Assembly (NCBI GenBank): GCA_963734435.1
Contig: CAVTHA010000005.1
Coordinates: 1-64,000 of the forward strand
DNA length: 64,000 nucleotides
Direction: 5' to 3'
Source: Bog-756 sp963734435
GTDB lineage: Bacteria > Actinomycetota > Acidimicrobiia > Acidimicrobiales > RAAP-2
Under the pieces are notes generated by a model. It worked only from the letters and a program-made list of their open reading frames with translations. It was not told where the DNA came from and searched no databases. Shown here one piece after another: positions 36,147 to 45,716 of the stretch. Position 1 is the stretch's first letter; each line of letters opens with the position of its first letter. The translations under genes and the position numbers were made by a program.

Positions 36147-37046
36147 TCAACCAAGGTTGTTCGTGCAGGTCCCTCCGTCGGTGGTGCTGTTCGTCCCGTC
36201 GGGGCAGGTCGTGTTGGACCACGTGGGATATTCGAGCGATTGGGCATCTCTCAGATCGGCGCCGGTGAGAATGGCATTGGAGAAATCGACGCCGATAACG
36301 AATGCGCTGGCAAATCGGGCGTCGGTCACATTGGCACCATCCATCGGCGAGCCGAACAGGTACGTACGGTCCATGTTGGCTCCGGACAGGTTGGCATTCG
36401 AGAAGATGACGCCGGTGAGATCCTCGAGGTGGCGCAGAGAGTCGCCTCCGAAGTTCACCCCTGCCAAATCGGCGCCGTTCAGGTCGGCACCGTCCAACTT
36501 CGCCCCGGTGAGGTCGGCGCCTGCCACGTCGACCCCGAGCAACCGAGCGTCGTGGTAGTCGCAGTACCGGAGATCGGCCCCAGGCACAAGGTTGGCGCAG
36601 TCAGGACCCTGCCCCGCTGTGAACGTCGCACCAACCGAGGATTTGCTCTCTCCGATGCTATTGAGGGCCCGCACGTGTGCGGTATAGGCGCGCCCATCCG
36701 TGAGACCAGTCACCGTGCAGGTCGTTGCCCCATCCGTTGTGCAGTTCGTTTTGTAGGCGACGATTACGGCATAGCCAGTAATAGGAGATCCACCATCCGA
36801 TGCCGGTGCCGTCCAGGAAACCGCCGCGCCCCCCTCCAGTGGCTGTGCAACAACGCCGGTCGGGGGACCCGGCTTGGTGAGCCTCGGTACTCTGGCGGCG
36901 GCGGGGCCGTTGACGGCCAACACCAGAAGGACCACAGCCAGTAGGGCCGGGAAGAGGACAGTGAGCGCCGTCTTGGCCCGTGGCCGCGCTGAGCTGCGCC
37001 GAATGATGTTCGATGGCCGGAGTGACTCGATGGCTGGTCGTTGCAT
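36147..37046 (-). CDS. Membrane-anchored Fn3 plus pentapeptide-repeat protein
   Basis: 299 residues. A basic N-terminus and one transmembrane/signal segment (about 26-48, ALTVLFPALLAVVLLVLAVN), a fibronectin type III domain (about 58-145: PGPPTGVVAQPLEGGAAVSW, GLTDGRAYTAHVRALN), and pentapeptide repeats of A(D/N)LxG type from about 155 to 270 (LTGAKLDGADLNGADLAGVN), ending with a Cys-containing tail (TTCPDGTNS ... GGTC). Likely cell-surface or secreted, with an adhesion- or binding-type role; no catalytic motif is seen. It sits between two HNH-derived sequences. ATG 37046 is the likely start. Confidence 0.85.
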   Translation of the reverse strand: MQRPAIESLRPSNIIRRSSARPRAKTALTVLFPALLAVVLLVLAVNGPAAARVPRLTKPGPPTGVVAQPLEGGAAVSWTAPASDGGSPITGYAVIVAYKTNCTTDGATTCTVTGLTDGRAYTAHVRALNSIGESKSSVGATFTAGQGPDCANLVPGADLRYCDYHDARLLGVDVAGADLTGAKLDGADLNGADLAGVNFGGDSLRHLEDLTGVIFSNANLSGANMDRTYLFGSPMDGANVTDARFASAFVIGVDFSNAILTGADLRDAQSLEYPTWSNTTCPDGTNSTTDGGTCTNNLG

Positions 37047-37153
37047 GCCAGCACCCCCATAGCCCCAGAGTGAACGCTCCCATGCTCGACGGAAACGTCA
37101 ACCGTGTCAATCGGGATCTGAGTGAGGCTCGGCGGCGATAGCTGTGGCCCGGC

Positions 37154-38764
37154 TCACTCCTGCTGTTTGTGCCAGTCCCTCCGGCCTTCGGGGGTGTCGA
37201 TGCCGAGGCCGGGCTCCTGGCCGAAGGGGACCGGGGCGGTGAAGGACCACGCCGGGGAGCCGTCGGGCTGGGTGCCGGTGCGGGCGAGGCCCCAGCCCCC
37301 GTAGCTCTTCAAGTGGTGGTGGTGATGGCACAACAGGGCCAGGTTGGCGAGCTCGGTCGGGCCACCCTCGGTGACCGGGAGGACGTGGTCGATCTCCAGC
37401 CCGGCGGTGGTGGGGCAGCCCGGCACCACGCAGTGCCGGTCCCGGTCGACCACCGCCGTGCGGAGGGACGCCTGGATGGTCCGCCCCAGGTGGGAGATGG
37501 CCCGGATGTCGCCGGCCCGGTGGAAGACCAGCTTCACGAAGGCATCGTTCATCAGGTCCCGGGCCATGACCGCCGGCACCGGCCCGATGCCGTCGAGGCG
37601 GCAGTCCCCCTCGGGGGGGTCCTCGCCCCCGAAGAGGACCTCGAGGTCCACCCGGACCACCACCGAGCAGGGTGGGGGCCGGTCGATGAGGGCCAGCGCC
37701 TCGGGGGAGATCGGGTCCGAGCCGCCACCGGGGACCGGGAGGGGGAGCTCGGGCGCCGGGCCGGTCGTGCCCGCCTCACCGGCGCAGTCCGGGGGGTCGG
37801 GGTCAGGACGGTCCACGGCGTCTCGGTCGGGGTCTCGGTCTCGGTCGGGGTCCCGGGTCCGGCCGGTCACCAGGGCGACCAGGGCGTCGGCCAGCAGGGC
37901 CGTCTCGGGCTCCCCCTCCTCCCCGGCCCGTCGCCGGGCCCGGCGCAGGCCGGTCGCCATGGGGCCGAGGTGGGCGAGCAGCCTCGCCCCCCGGTCGGCG
38001 GTGTCCCGGCCCTGGTAGCAGAAGGCCCCCTCGGCGTCGGTCCACGACGAGAAGCGGCGGGCGGCATGGATGGCCCGGAGGGTGGCGGCCGGGTCGGCCG
38101 AGGCCGAGGCGGCCCGGGCCCGGAGGCACCGGTCCCGCACCCGGGCCAGGGGCTGGCCTGACGCCCCGGCCAACAGGTCGCCCTCCCGGGTGGGGTCGAC
38201 GATGGCCGCCCCGGTGAGGGCCCCGACCTTCGGGCCCGACAGCTCCCCCCGGCGCACCGCCGCCTCGGTGCCGGGCAGCTCCCCGAGGCGCTGGCCGACG
38301 GCCAGGGTGTGCCGGGCCTGGCCGGGCGAGATCCCCTCCACCGCGGCGAGCAGGGAGGCGGCGTCCCGGTGGCCCGAGTCCCGCCACACTCCCGAGGCCT
38401 CGATCCTCGGGGCGAGCAGGGCCTTGCCCGCCAGCACCAGGCGCTCCGCCCCGGCCAGGGAGGCATACAACGCGGTGGCGTCGCCCCCGGTCAGGCGGTC
38501 CGGGTCGAGCTCGGACACGAAGGCCGAGAGCACCGAGACCGCCGCCGCCAGCCGGGCCACCAGCCCGCTCCCGCCCCTAGGCTCCCCGGCCGACCCGGCC
38601 GACCCGTCCTGCGCCGGCGCCCCACCCGGAGGGGCGGTCCGGCTCACCGAGCCCTGCGGCCCGGCACCCTTCGCCCCGGCACCCTTCGCCCCGGCACCCT
38701 TCGCCCCGGCACCAGTTGACCCACCGGCCCTTGACCCTGGGCCCTTCGTCCTCGCCGGCGTCAT
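37154..38764 (-). CDS. DUF222 domain HNH endonuclease
   Basis: 536 residues. A disordered, repeat-bearing N-terminus (1-70, with GAKGA repeats), the DUF222 helical domain (about 75-330: LASLAGAERLVLAGKALLAP-like helices, GELSGPKVGALTGAAIVDP), a Pro/Asp linker, and a C-terminal HNH nuclease: HCVVPGCPTTAGLEIDHVLP and ELANLALLCHHHHHLKSYGG with the zinc/metal-binding His residues. Such genes are multicopy and mobile-like in actinobacteria (13E12-type repeats), with no firm function. The start ATG 38764 is chosen because the frame upstream is antisense to nfo. A decayed copy lies 1.1 kb downstream. Confidence 0.9.
   Translation of the reverse strand: MTPARTKGPGSRAGGSTGAGAKGAGAKGAGAKGAGPQGSVSRTAPPGGAPAQDGSAGSAGEPRGGSGLVARLAAAVSVLSAFVSELDPDRLTGGDATALYASLAGAERLVLAGKALLAPRIEASGVWRDSGHRDAASLLAAVEGISPGQARHTLAVGQRLGELPGTEAAVRRGELSGPKVGALTGAAIVDPTREGDLLAGASGQPLARVRDRCLRARAASASADPAATLRAIHAARRFSSWTDAEGAFCYQGRDTADRGARLLAHLGPMATGLRRARRRAGEEGEPETALLADALVALVTGRTRDPDRDRDPDRDAVDRPDPDPPDCAGEAGTTGPAPELPLPVPGGGSDPISPEALALIDRPPPCSVVVRVDLEVLFGGEDPPEGDCRLDGIGPVPAVMARDLMNDAFVKLVFHRAGDIRAISHLGRTIQASLRTAVVDRDRHCVVPGCPTTAGLEIDHVLPVTEGGPTELANLALLCHHHHHLKSYGGWGLARTGTQPDGSPAWSFTAPVPFGQEPGLGIDTPEGRRDWHKQQE
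38661..38705 (-). repeat. Three 15-bp tandem repeats in the HNH gene N-terminus
   Basis: Plus-strand unit CCGGCACCCTTCGCC, three perfect copies plus a partial fourth, encoding GAKGA on the minus strand. Confidence 0.95.
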
Positions 38765-38839
38765 GGATGAATCATCACAGAAGGGTGTGACAGGACATGA
38801 GACGGGGAGGAGGCGGGATTCCGCTGCTACGGTGCGCGG

Positions 38840-39712
38840 GTGCGTATCGGAGCTCATGTCCGAGCGGGAAAAGGCCTGGTCCCGGCCCTGGACCATGGAG
38901 CTGAGATCGGAGCCGAGGTGATCCAGATCCACGCCCAGAGCCCGAGGATGTGGAGGACTTCGCAGTACGGCCCCGATGTGTTGGCCGCCTACCGGCAAGC
39001 GCAGGCAGAGCACCCGTCGGTGAAGGCCACCTTTTGTCACGCCACCTACCTGATCAACCTGGCCACCCCCGATCCCGAGCTGGCTGCCAAATCGCGCTCC
39101 TGCCTGCAGGCCAATCTGGCCACCGCGGCAGGCATAGGTTCGGCCGGTCTCGTCCTCCATATCGGCAGCCACCGCGGTGTCGGCTTCGAGGCAGCACTCC
39201 CGCGGGTGGCGGACGGACTGGCCGAGGCTCTTGATGCGGTTGGACCAGCGACCGGCGCACCGATCCTCCTTCTCGAGAACACGGCTGGTGCCGGCAACAC
39301 CGTCGGACGCTCCATCAAGGAGCTGGCCGCCGTGATCGATGCGTCGGAGGGTGACGCGCGGTTGGGAGTCTGCCTCGACACCCAGCACCTGTGGGCTTCG
39401 GGTACGTCGTTCGGGACCGTCGAAGAAGCCGACACATTGGTCGACCTGGTTGCCGACACCGTCGGACTCGATCGGCTGCGATGCCTGCACATCAACGACT
39501 CCAAGGTCCCACTCGGAGCCAACCGCGACCGCCACGCCAACCTCGGCGAGGGCGAGATCGGCGCGGAGGGGTTCGCTGCCTTGTTGGGACACCCGGCGCT
39601 ACAGGGGCTCCCCGCCGTCTTGGAGGTACCCGGGGCCGGCCACGGGCCTCGGACGGAGGATGTGGACCGAGCGCGCCAGCTCCGGCTGGAGGGTCTGGCC
39701 CTCCGCTCGTGA
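38840..39712 (+). CDS. nfo: Deoxyribonuclease IV (AP endonuclease)
   Basis: Cuts abasic sites and trims blocked 3' ends in base-excision repair. 290 residues of the trinuclear zinc TIM barrel: MRIGAHVRAGKGL, QIHAQSPRMWRTS, CHATYLINLATPDPELAAKS, LVLHIGSHRG, ILLLENTAGAGNTVG, VCLDTQHLWASG, LHINDSKVPLGANRDRHANL and AVLEVPGAG, which provide the His, Glu and Asp zinc ligands. The start is GTG 38840, divergent from the HNH gene with 75 bases between. Confidence 0.95.
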   Translation: MRIGAHVRAGKGLVPALDHGAEIGAEVIQIHAQSPRMWRTSQYGPDVLAAYRQAQAEHPSVKATFCHATYLINLATPDPELAAKSRSCLQANLATAAGIGSAGLVLHIGSHRGVGFEAALPRVADGLAEALDAVGPATGAPILLLENTAGAGNTVGRSIKELAAVIDASEGDARLGVCLDTQHLWASGTSFGTVEEADTLVDLVADTVGLDRLRCLHINDSKVPLGANRDRHANLGEGEIGAEGFAALLGHPALQGLPAVLEVPGAGHGPRTEDVDRARQLRLEGLALRS

Positions 39713-40048
39713 GCTGACCGATCGCCCAGCCGAACGATTGCCTCGGAGCCGAGCGATCGCCCACCAGCCGAGCGCCTATCCCTGAGCCGGGCCATTGCGG
39801 GCTATCGCTGGGCCATTGCGGGCTATCGCTGGGCCATAGCGGGCTATCGCTGGGCCATAGCGGGCCACCCCGGGCCTTCGACGAGGCAAGCAGGCGCCTA
39901 TCTCAACCCTCGGATCCCGCCGTCCTTCGGCATCCTGGCGGTGGCGACCGGCTGCTACCTGTTGGTATCGACCCTCACCCTGGTGCGCCGGCGTCACGGT
40001 CTCCGGGTGGTCGTCCACGGGGGACAACGTGAGCTCGATGTGGCCTGA
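39713..40048 (+). other. Open frame after nfo with repeats and a membrane-helix tail (no start found)
   Basis: The nfo frame stays open after its stop up to the TGA at 40046-40048. It reads a WAIAGYR repeat block, then AYLNPRIPPSFGILAVATGC and YLLVSTLTLVRRRHGLRVVV, i.e. one likely transmembrane helix followed by a basic stretch. No ATG, GTG or TTG start precedes the repeats in this frame, so it is either a remnant of a membrane-protein gene or is translated from another frame upstream. The minus-strand reading is low-complexity Arg/Pro and less protein-like. Confidence 0.35.
39789..39865 (+). repeat. 21-bp tandem repeats downstream of nfo
   Basis: Unit GGGCCATTGCGGGCTATCGC plus T (T/A variant in GCCAT(T/A)GC), three full copies and a partial fourth; translates as seven-residue WAIAGYR on the plus strand. 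Confidence 0.95.
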
Positions 40049-40120
40049 ACCCGGGTGCGGCCCTGGGCGTTGCCCAGGGCGTGATGGCGCCCTTGATCAA
40101 GGCGCCGACCATGGTGGGCC

Positions 40121-40180
40121 CCGAGCCGCCCAGCCCCGAGCCGCCCAGCCCCGAGCCGCCCAGCCCCGAGCCGCCCAGCC
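40121..40180 (+). repeat. Four 15-bp tandem repeats upstream of the Fur-family gene
   Basis: Unit CCGAGCCGCCCAGCC, four perfect copies. In the frame of the downstream regulator they would code EPPSP repeats. Confidence 0.95.
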
Positions 40181-40254
40181 CCGAACCCCGAGTCCGAGCC
40201 GGCCGGCCGAGCACCGCGATCGATTGGGAGGACCGAGCCGTTTATGTCTCTGGT

Positions 40255-40699
40255 GTGAGTGTCGCTCCGAGCGTCCATGAACAAGCCGCCCTTCGCCTGG
40301 CCGGGCTCGAGCAGCGCTACACCCCCCTGCCGCGGGCGCTAGTCGCCACGCTGGCCGAAGCCGGCCGGCCGCTCTCGATCCCCGAGATCCTGGCGTCGAA
40401 TGCCGAGCTGCCCCAGAGCAGCGCCTATCGCAACGTGACCGACCTCATCGAGGCCGGCGTGGTCCGGAGAGTGACCGGCGTCGACGACCACGGTCGCTTC
40501 GAGCTGGCCGAAGAGCTCGCCGGGCACCATCACCACCTCGCGTGCGGCGGATGCGGAAGGTCGAGGACGTGGCACCCTCACCACGCCTCGAACGGGCGAT
40601 GGCCGAGGCCGCCCGGTGGTGGCGGGAGAGCAAGGCTATGACGTGACCGGCCATCAGTTCGATCTCGTCGGGCTGTGTCCGGCCTGTCAGCCCGTGTGA
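40255..40699 (+). CDS. Fur-family metal-responsive regulator (frameshifted)
   Basis: About 147 residues. A winged helix (HEQAALRLAGLEQRYTPLPR, LSIPEILASNAELPQSSAYR with the recognition helix, LIEAGVVRRV), then metal-binding HHHHLACGGCG. Near 40555 one base seems missing; a second frame reads KVEDVAPSPRLERAMAEAAR, and a further shift near 40615 gives YDVTGHQFDLVGLCPACQPV with the second CxxC, the normal family end at TGA 40697-40699. Two CxxC zinc sites suggest the Fur/Zur subgroup. Metal specificity and targets are unknown. The start GTG 40255 gives the normal N-terminus; an upstream ATG would add a Pro/Glu repeat leader. Confidence 0.82.
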
Positions 40700-40797
40700 C
40701 GAGCCGACTTCGTCTGACCTCCGGCTGACCTGGCCGGGCGCTCAGGCGTCGGTACCCCCGGAAACCCGCGACAGAGGGGATCGGTCGAGGCCGCGTC

Positions 40798-42189
40798 CTA
40801 GTCCGCCCCCTCCTCCTGAGTAGCGATGAACTGGCGGAGCTTGCCGGACGGGAGGCGGTCGATGTGGTCGACCAGCTCGACGGTCACCTCCGGATGGGCG
40901 AGGCCGGCGTCGTCCAGGACGGCCCGCGCCCTGTCGCCCAGGCTCTCGGCTGGGATGGACGGCTCGACAATCGCCCGAATGGCCACACCTCGCCGGGTCT
41001 GGCGCACCTGGTACTCGATGAGCCCCCGCTCCTTCTCGAGGGCGAAGCCGAGAACCATCGGGTAGATGCGGACCCCGTCGCCGTATTCGAAGACTGCGTC
41101 GTTTCGCCCGGTGAGCGCGTCGATGCGCCGATGAGAGGATCCGCAGGCACACGGTCCTTCGAAGACGGTGAGACCGTCGGCCACTTCGAACCGGATGAGC
41201 GGTTGGGTGCGATTGTAGAGATTGGTGATGTACACCTTGCCCGCCGGCTCGCCCGATGCGACCGGCGTCCCATCGAGGTCGACCGCCTCCACGATGATCA
41301 GGTCGTCGGGCAGGTGCATGCCGCCTGCGACCGGGCAGGAGAAGGCGTAGATCCCCTCGGAGAGCCCCCAGCAGTCGTCGACCTCCGCTCCCCACACCTC
41401 TCGGACGCCGGCGCGGGTGCGCTCAGTCAGCAGCTCGCCTCCGGATTCGACGTAACGCGGAGCGATGTGCAGCCGATCGAATCTCGCTTCGTGGATCAGG
41501 AGATCGAGGGCGGTGGGGTACGCCTGCAGAACTACCGGCCGGGTCGCCTCGAGTACCTTCACCAGCTCGGGCACCGGCGTGCTCATCGGCAAATGGATGA
41601 AGGGGTCATCGGGGGGAGCGAGGAAGGCGCCCATCGCACTCGAGAGTGTGGTCGGCCCGCTGCCGAACAAGTTGACGGTTTCGGAACCGGGTGGCCGTGG
41701 GCTGCCGTCGAGCATGGCCAACCGGGATCGACTGGCCATCAGGCCGAGCGTCGTCCATGCGTCCCAGTCGTAGACGTAAGAGCCCCGTAGGCCACTCGAG
41801 CCCGACGTGTTGACGACCCGGTAGCCATCTAGGAGATAGTCGTCCGCCCCCTGGTCCACGGCAGTGAGATAGCGGTCGACCAGATCGGTGCTGAGCCGGC
41901 GATCGGTCACCACGTCGGAGAACTCGGCCACCATGTCCTTTTTGGTCATCACGGGAAGCGAGGGCAGTTGTGCCTCGGTGAAGCCGGCGGGATCGGTGCC
42001 GGCCAGCCGATCCGCATGGAAGGGGGAGTGCTCCATGGCAAATGCCAGCAGTGAGCGCAGCGCACGCTGGCGCTCCCCCTCCAGTCGCGACGCCGACCAG
42101 CGCAGGCGGCGCGCGTGGGGCAGGATGCCGTCGGCTACCTCCTTTCGGTGCTGCTCGAGGCGGGAAGCCTGTTGTGGCATCTCGTTCAT
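40798..42189 (-). CDS. PaaK-like adenylate-forming enzyme
   Basis: 463 residues of the phenylacetate-CoA ligase/coenzyme F390 synthetase group. LPSLPVMTKKDMVAEFSDVV, the ATP-loop NTSGSSGLRGSYVYD (SSG type), QAYPTALDLLIHEA, CWGLSEGIYAFSCPV (adenylation motif A5-like), VYITNLYNRTQPLIRFEVAD and GRNDAVFEYGDGVRIYPMVL, ending with IDRLPSGKLRQFIA and the C-terminal catalytic Lys context. It should activate a carboxylic acid as AMP ester, and possibly a CoA thioester. The substrate is not apparent from the neighbours. ATG 42189; no strong ribosome binding site. Two 18-bp repeats (CACAGAGCCCACCG(G/A)GCC) lie just upstream, around 42216-42251. Confidence 0.82.
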   Translation of the reverse strand: MNEMPQQASRLEQHRKEVADGILPHARRLRWSASRLEGERQRALRSLLAFAMEHSPFHADRLAGTDPAGFTEAQLPSLPVMTKKDMVAEFSDVVTDRRLSTDLVDRYLTAVDQGADDYLLDGYRVVNTSGSSGLRGSYVYDWDAWTTLGLMASRSRLAMLDGSPRPPGSETVNLFGSGPTTLSSAMGAFLAPPDDPFIHLPMSTPVPELVKVLEATRPVVLQAYPTALDLLIHEARFDRLHIAPRYVESGGELLTERTRAGVREVWGAEVDDCWGLSEGIYAFSCPVAGGMHLPDDLIIVEAVDLDGTPVASGEPAGKVYITNLYNRTQPLIRFEVADGLTVFEGPCACGSSHRRIDALTGRNDAVFEYGDGVRIYPMVLGFALEKERGLIEYQVRQTRRGVAIRAIVEPSIPAESLGDRARAVLDDAGLAHPEVTVELVDHIDRLPSGKLRQFIATQEEGAD

Positions 42190-42346
42190 CGCTGTCCGTC
42201 CGGGGGGACATCGTCCACAGAGCCCACCGGGCCCACAGAGCCCACCGAGCCGTTACCGCCGCCGCCGGCGCGGCCACGGCGACCACCGCGGCCACGACCG
42301 GCCCCCTCACGCCCTATTGGTCGGTCATGTCGAGTACTTCGAGCTC

Positions 42347-43204
42347 TCACGACCCGTGGCCGACATCGTCGCCGTGAGCGAAGAACCGCCGCTCGTAGAG
42401 TGTGTCGAGCACGCGTGATCGGCCAGTGAGGCGATCGGTGCGTCCTTCGGCGTGGATGATGGTGCACCCCGCCGCCTGGGCATCGGCCAGCCGGCGACGG
42501 GTCAGGGAACGACGTAGCTGGCGAGATTGATGACGGGGATGCGTGGCGTCGAAACCGATCCAGGCCAGTTGACCGTCGATGGCCAGCGCTCCCGTGCAGA
42601 CCAGGTGGTCATCGACGAAGGCGCCGTAGTGGGCGAACCCCTCCCGGCCAACGGTGGCGGCAAACCAAGGGCGGAGCGAGACCGGGGCCTGCCAGGCACC
42701 CCAGGCGCGCACGTTGAGTGTGGCGACCCGATCGGCGTCGGCCTCGGTCAGTCGCCTCACCTCGAACTCTGTCGGGACGACGTCCGGTTCGAGGTCGTGG
42801 TCCCAGTCGGGATGCCCGAGCCGGCGCCAGACCTTGGTCATCCCCTCCGTAACCGGGCGCAGGCCGGAGCGCTCTAGCCATGTGTCGACGTCCGCCGGAG
42901 TCGCCACCGGGGCCAGCTCGACGCGAAAGTTCCGTTGTCCGAGATCCCGGTAGAACTCGACGATCCTGTCGATCGAGTCGGGGGTGGCGGGGGTCGCGAC
43001 TCCGAGCGCGACGATCCGGTTGAAGGAGCCGGAATCGACTGCGGTGAGCGCAGGCAGGGGTATGGGTCCGCTCTGATCGATCACCGCGCCGAGTGGGTCA
43101 CCGGGCTGGGCGGCGGCGAGTCCGATGCAACGGGCCCATACCTCGGCCTCGTGCATCTCGACCAGTGAAGCGATGGACCGCTCTTTGTCGGTCGCCGTGG
43201 GCAT
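42347..43204 (-). CDS. GNAT-family N-acetyltransferase
   Basis: 285 residues. The N-terminal half (SFNRIVALGVATPATPDSID ... FYRDLGQRNFRVELAP) is a degenerate GNAT-like lobe; the C-terminal half carries FEVRRLTEADADRVATLNVR and a beta4-alpha3 region AWIGFDATHPRHQSRQLRRS, where the acetyl-CoA loop (Q/RxxGxG/A) is replaced by HQSRQLRRS-like residues. The substrate is unknown. It diverges from fumC with 146 bases between start codons. Confidence 0.75.
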   Translation of the reverse strand: MPTATDKERSIASLVEMHEAEVWARCIGLAAAQPGDPLGAVIDQSGPIPLPALTAVDSGSFNRIVALGVATPATPDSIDRIVEFYRDLGQRNFRVELAPVATPADVDTWLERSGLRPVTEGMTKVWRRLGHPDWDHDLEPDVVPTEFEVRRLTEADADRVATLNVRAWGAWQAPVSLRPWFAATVGREGFAHYGAFVDDHLVCTGALAIDGQLAWIGFDATHPRHQSRQLRRSLTRRRLADAQAAGCTIIHAEGRTDRLTGRSRVLDTLYERRFFAHGDDVGHGS

Positions 43205-43350
43205 CCCCAGAGACTAGAGGTCCGTTCGTGCCGATCGGTGAAATTGTGCTCATCAGATCCTGCCGCGTCGGGCCGTCGGCGGCCTCCCCCCACGCTAGGG
43301 TCGCGTCGCGCCGGGGGATCCGGGTGAGCCCCGAGCGAAAGGACGAGATC

Positions 43351-44743
<1,393 letters not shown>

Positions 44744-44773
44744 GCCGCGGCCTATGGCCGATATCCCGCGCAG

Positions 44774-44947
44774 ATGAGCCGTCCCGACCCCGTCGACATC
44801 GACCCTGCCGACATCGAGCCCGCCGAGATCGATCTCACCGATCTCGACCGATTCGCCAGCGGAGTTACCGCTGAGATTGCAACCGATCCCCTGACCGCCG
44901 GGCTGCTAGTTGAACTCGTGCCAGCAATCGATGGTCTGAAGGTCTGA
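44774..44947 (+). CDS. Small acidic ORF, possible P450 N-terminal remnant
   Basis: 57 residues, MSRPDPVDIDPADIEPAEID followed by LTDLDRFASGVTAEIATDPL. The I-D-L-T-D-L-D-x-F-A-S-G stretch resembles the N-terminus of actinobacterial cytochromes P450, but nothing downstream continues it, and DPAD/EPAE/ILTD is repeat-like. No strong ribosome binding site (GCGCAG only). It may be a remnant or a chance ORF in the 325-base gap between fumC and the DUF4287 gene. Confidence 0.3.
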   Translation: MSRPDPVDIDPADIEPAEIDLTDLDRFASGVTAEIATDPLTAGLLVELVPAIDGLKV

Positions 44948-45068
44948 AGGTGGGTCGCCCTGCTCTGGCGAGGATCCAGGTTGTCGACTGATGACCACTC
45001 GACTCGAATGTCTCGGCACGACACTGTGGGGTTGGCGATGCGACACTCATCTCTGCACCACCATCCTC

Positions 45069-45626
45069 TTACGCTCTCGAATACGCATCCTGTAGCCCGT
45101 CGATGACCTCGCGATCGAACTGTGACGGGTCAGTGATGCTCACTCGATGAGTCACCATCGAATTCCACGTGCCCGCGGCCGCGAACCGGCCTTGGGCCTT
45201 CGTTCCCTTGAGCTTGAGGCCGATGTCGAGGCGTTCGGCAGAGACCTGCACAATGGCGAACTTCTTGCCGTTGCGCATCAGGCTGAGATATGAATTGCCC
45301 ACTCGGACGTCGACGTCTGAACCGAATTTCTTGATCCGTGTGACGATCTTGTTGTATGTGGGTCGCCATTGCGATCGCTTCCCAGAAAAGTGCTTGTCGA
45401 CCCGATCCTCGTCCGAGACCTTCGGGGCCTCGAACGACCGGATCGTTCCATACATCGCCATGGCATGACCGTGTCCAAGTCCGTAATCCGATTTCAGCCA
45501 ACCCACCACTTGTCCAGCCTTTACTCCTGGTCGTAGCAGCCCCTGCTTCTCGGCGAGAGCGTGGAAGTGCTCGGGAGAAAGCCCGGTCTTCTCTCTGATG
45601 CTGTCCAGATAGGCCTGATAGCTCAT
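45069..45626 (-). CDS. DUF4287/DUF5655 protein
   Basis: 185 residues. The N-terminal DUF4287 part (MSYQAYLDSIREKTGLSPEH, GQVVGWLKSDYGLGHGHAMA) is followed by a DUF5655-type domain (RPTYNKIVTRIKKFGSDVDV, SYLSLMRNGKKFAIVQVSAE, RLDIGLKLKG). No enzymatic motif is recognised and the function is unknown; the C-terminal domain resembles a predicted transport- or DNA-binding-associated fold. ATG 45626 has AAGGAAG upstream. Codon use is less GC-extreme than in the flanking genes. Confidence 0.85.
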   Translation of the reverse strand: MSYQAYLDSIREKTGLSPEHFHALAEKQGLLRPGVKAGQVVGWLKSDYGLGHGHAMAMYGTIRSFEAPKVSDEDRVDKHFSGKRSQWRPTYNKIVTRIKKFGSDVDVRVGNSYLSLMRNGKKFAIVQVSAERLDIGLKLKGTKAQGRFAAAGTWNSMVTHRVSITDPSQFDREVIDGLQDAYSRA

Positions 45627-45716
45627 TCTTCTTCCTTCCTTTCGTCCTGGTCAGTTCGGACCGATGCCTTGGTTGCGGTTGTCATTTCGTTCTTGTGCGA
45701 CCCAGGGTGACAAGCC

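Noticed and set aside
35700..37150. Insertion sequence around the pentapeptide gene
   Set aside because: The flanking similarity is a direct repeat of an HNH gene end; no transposase or terminal inverted repeats were seen.
37154..39592. 812-residue version of the HNH protein
   Set aside because: The first 276 residues would be antisense to nfo; the ATG at 38764 gives a normal DUF222-HNH protein.
39789..39865. CRISPR-like repeat array
   Set aside because: The 21-bp units are directly adjacent with no spacers, and no cas genes are nearby (the Cas4-like nuclease at 61.3 kb is alone).
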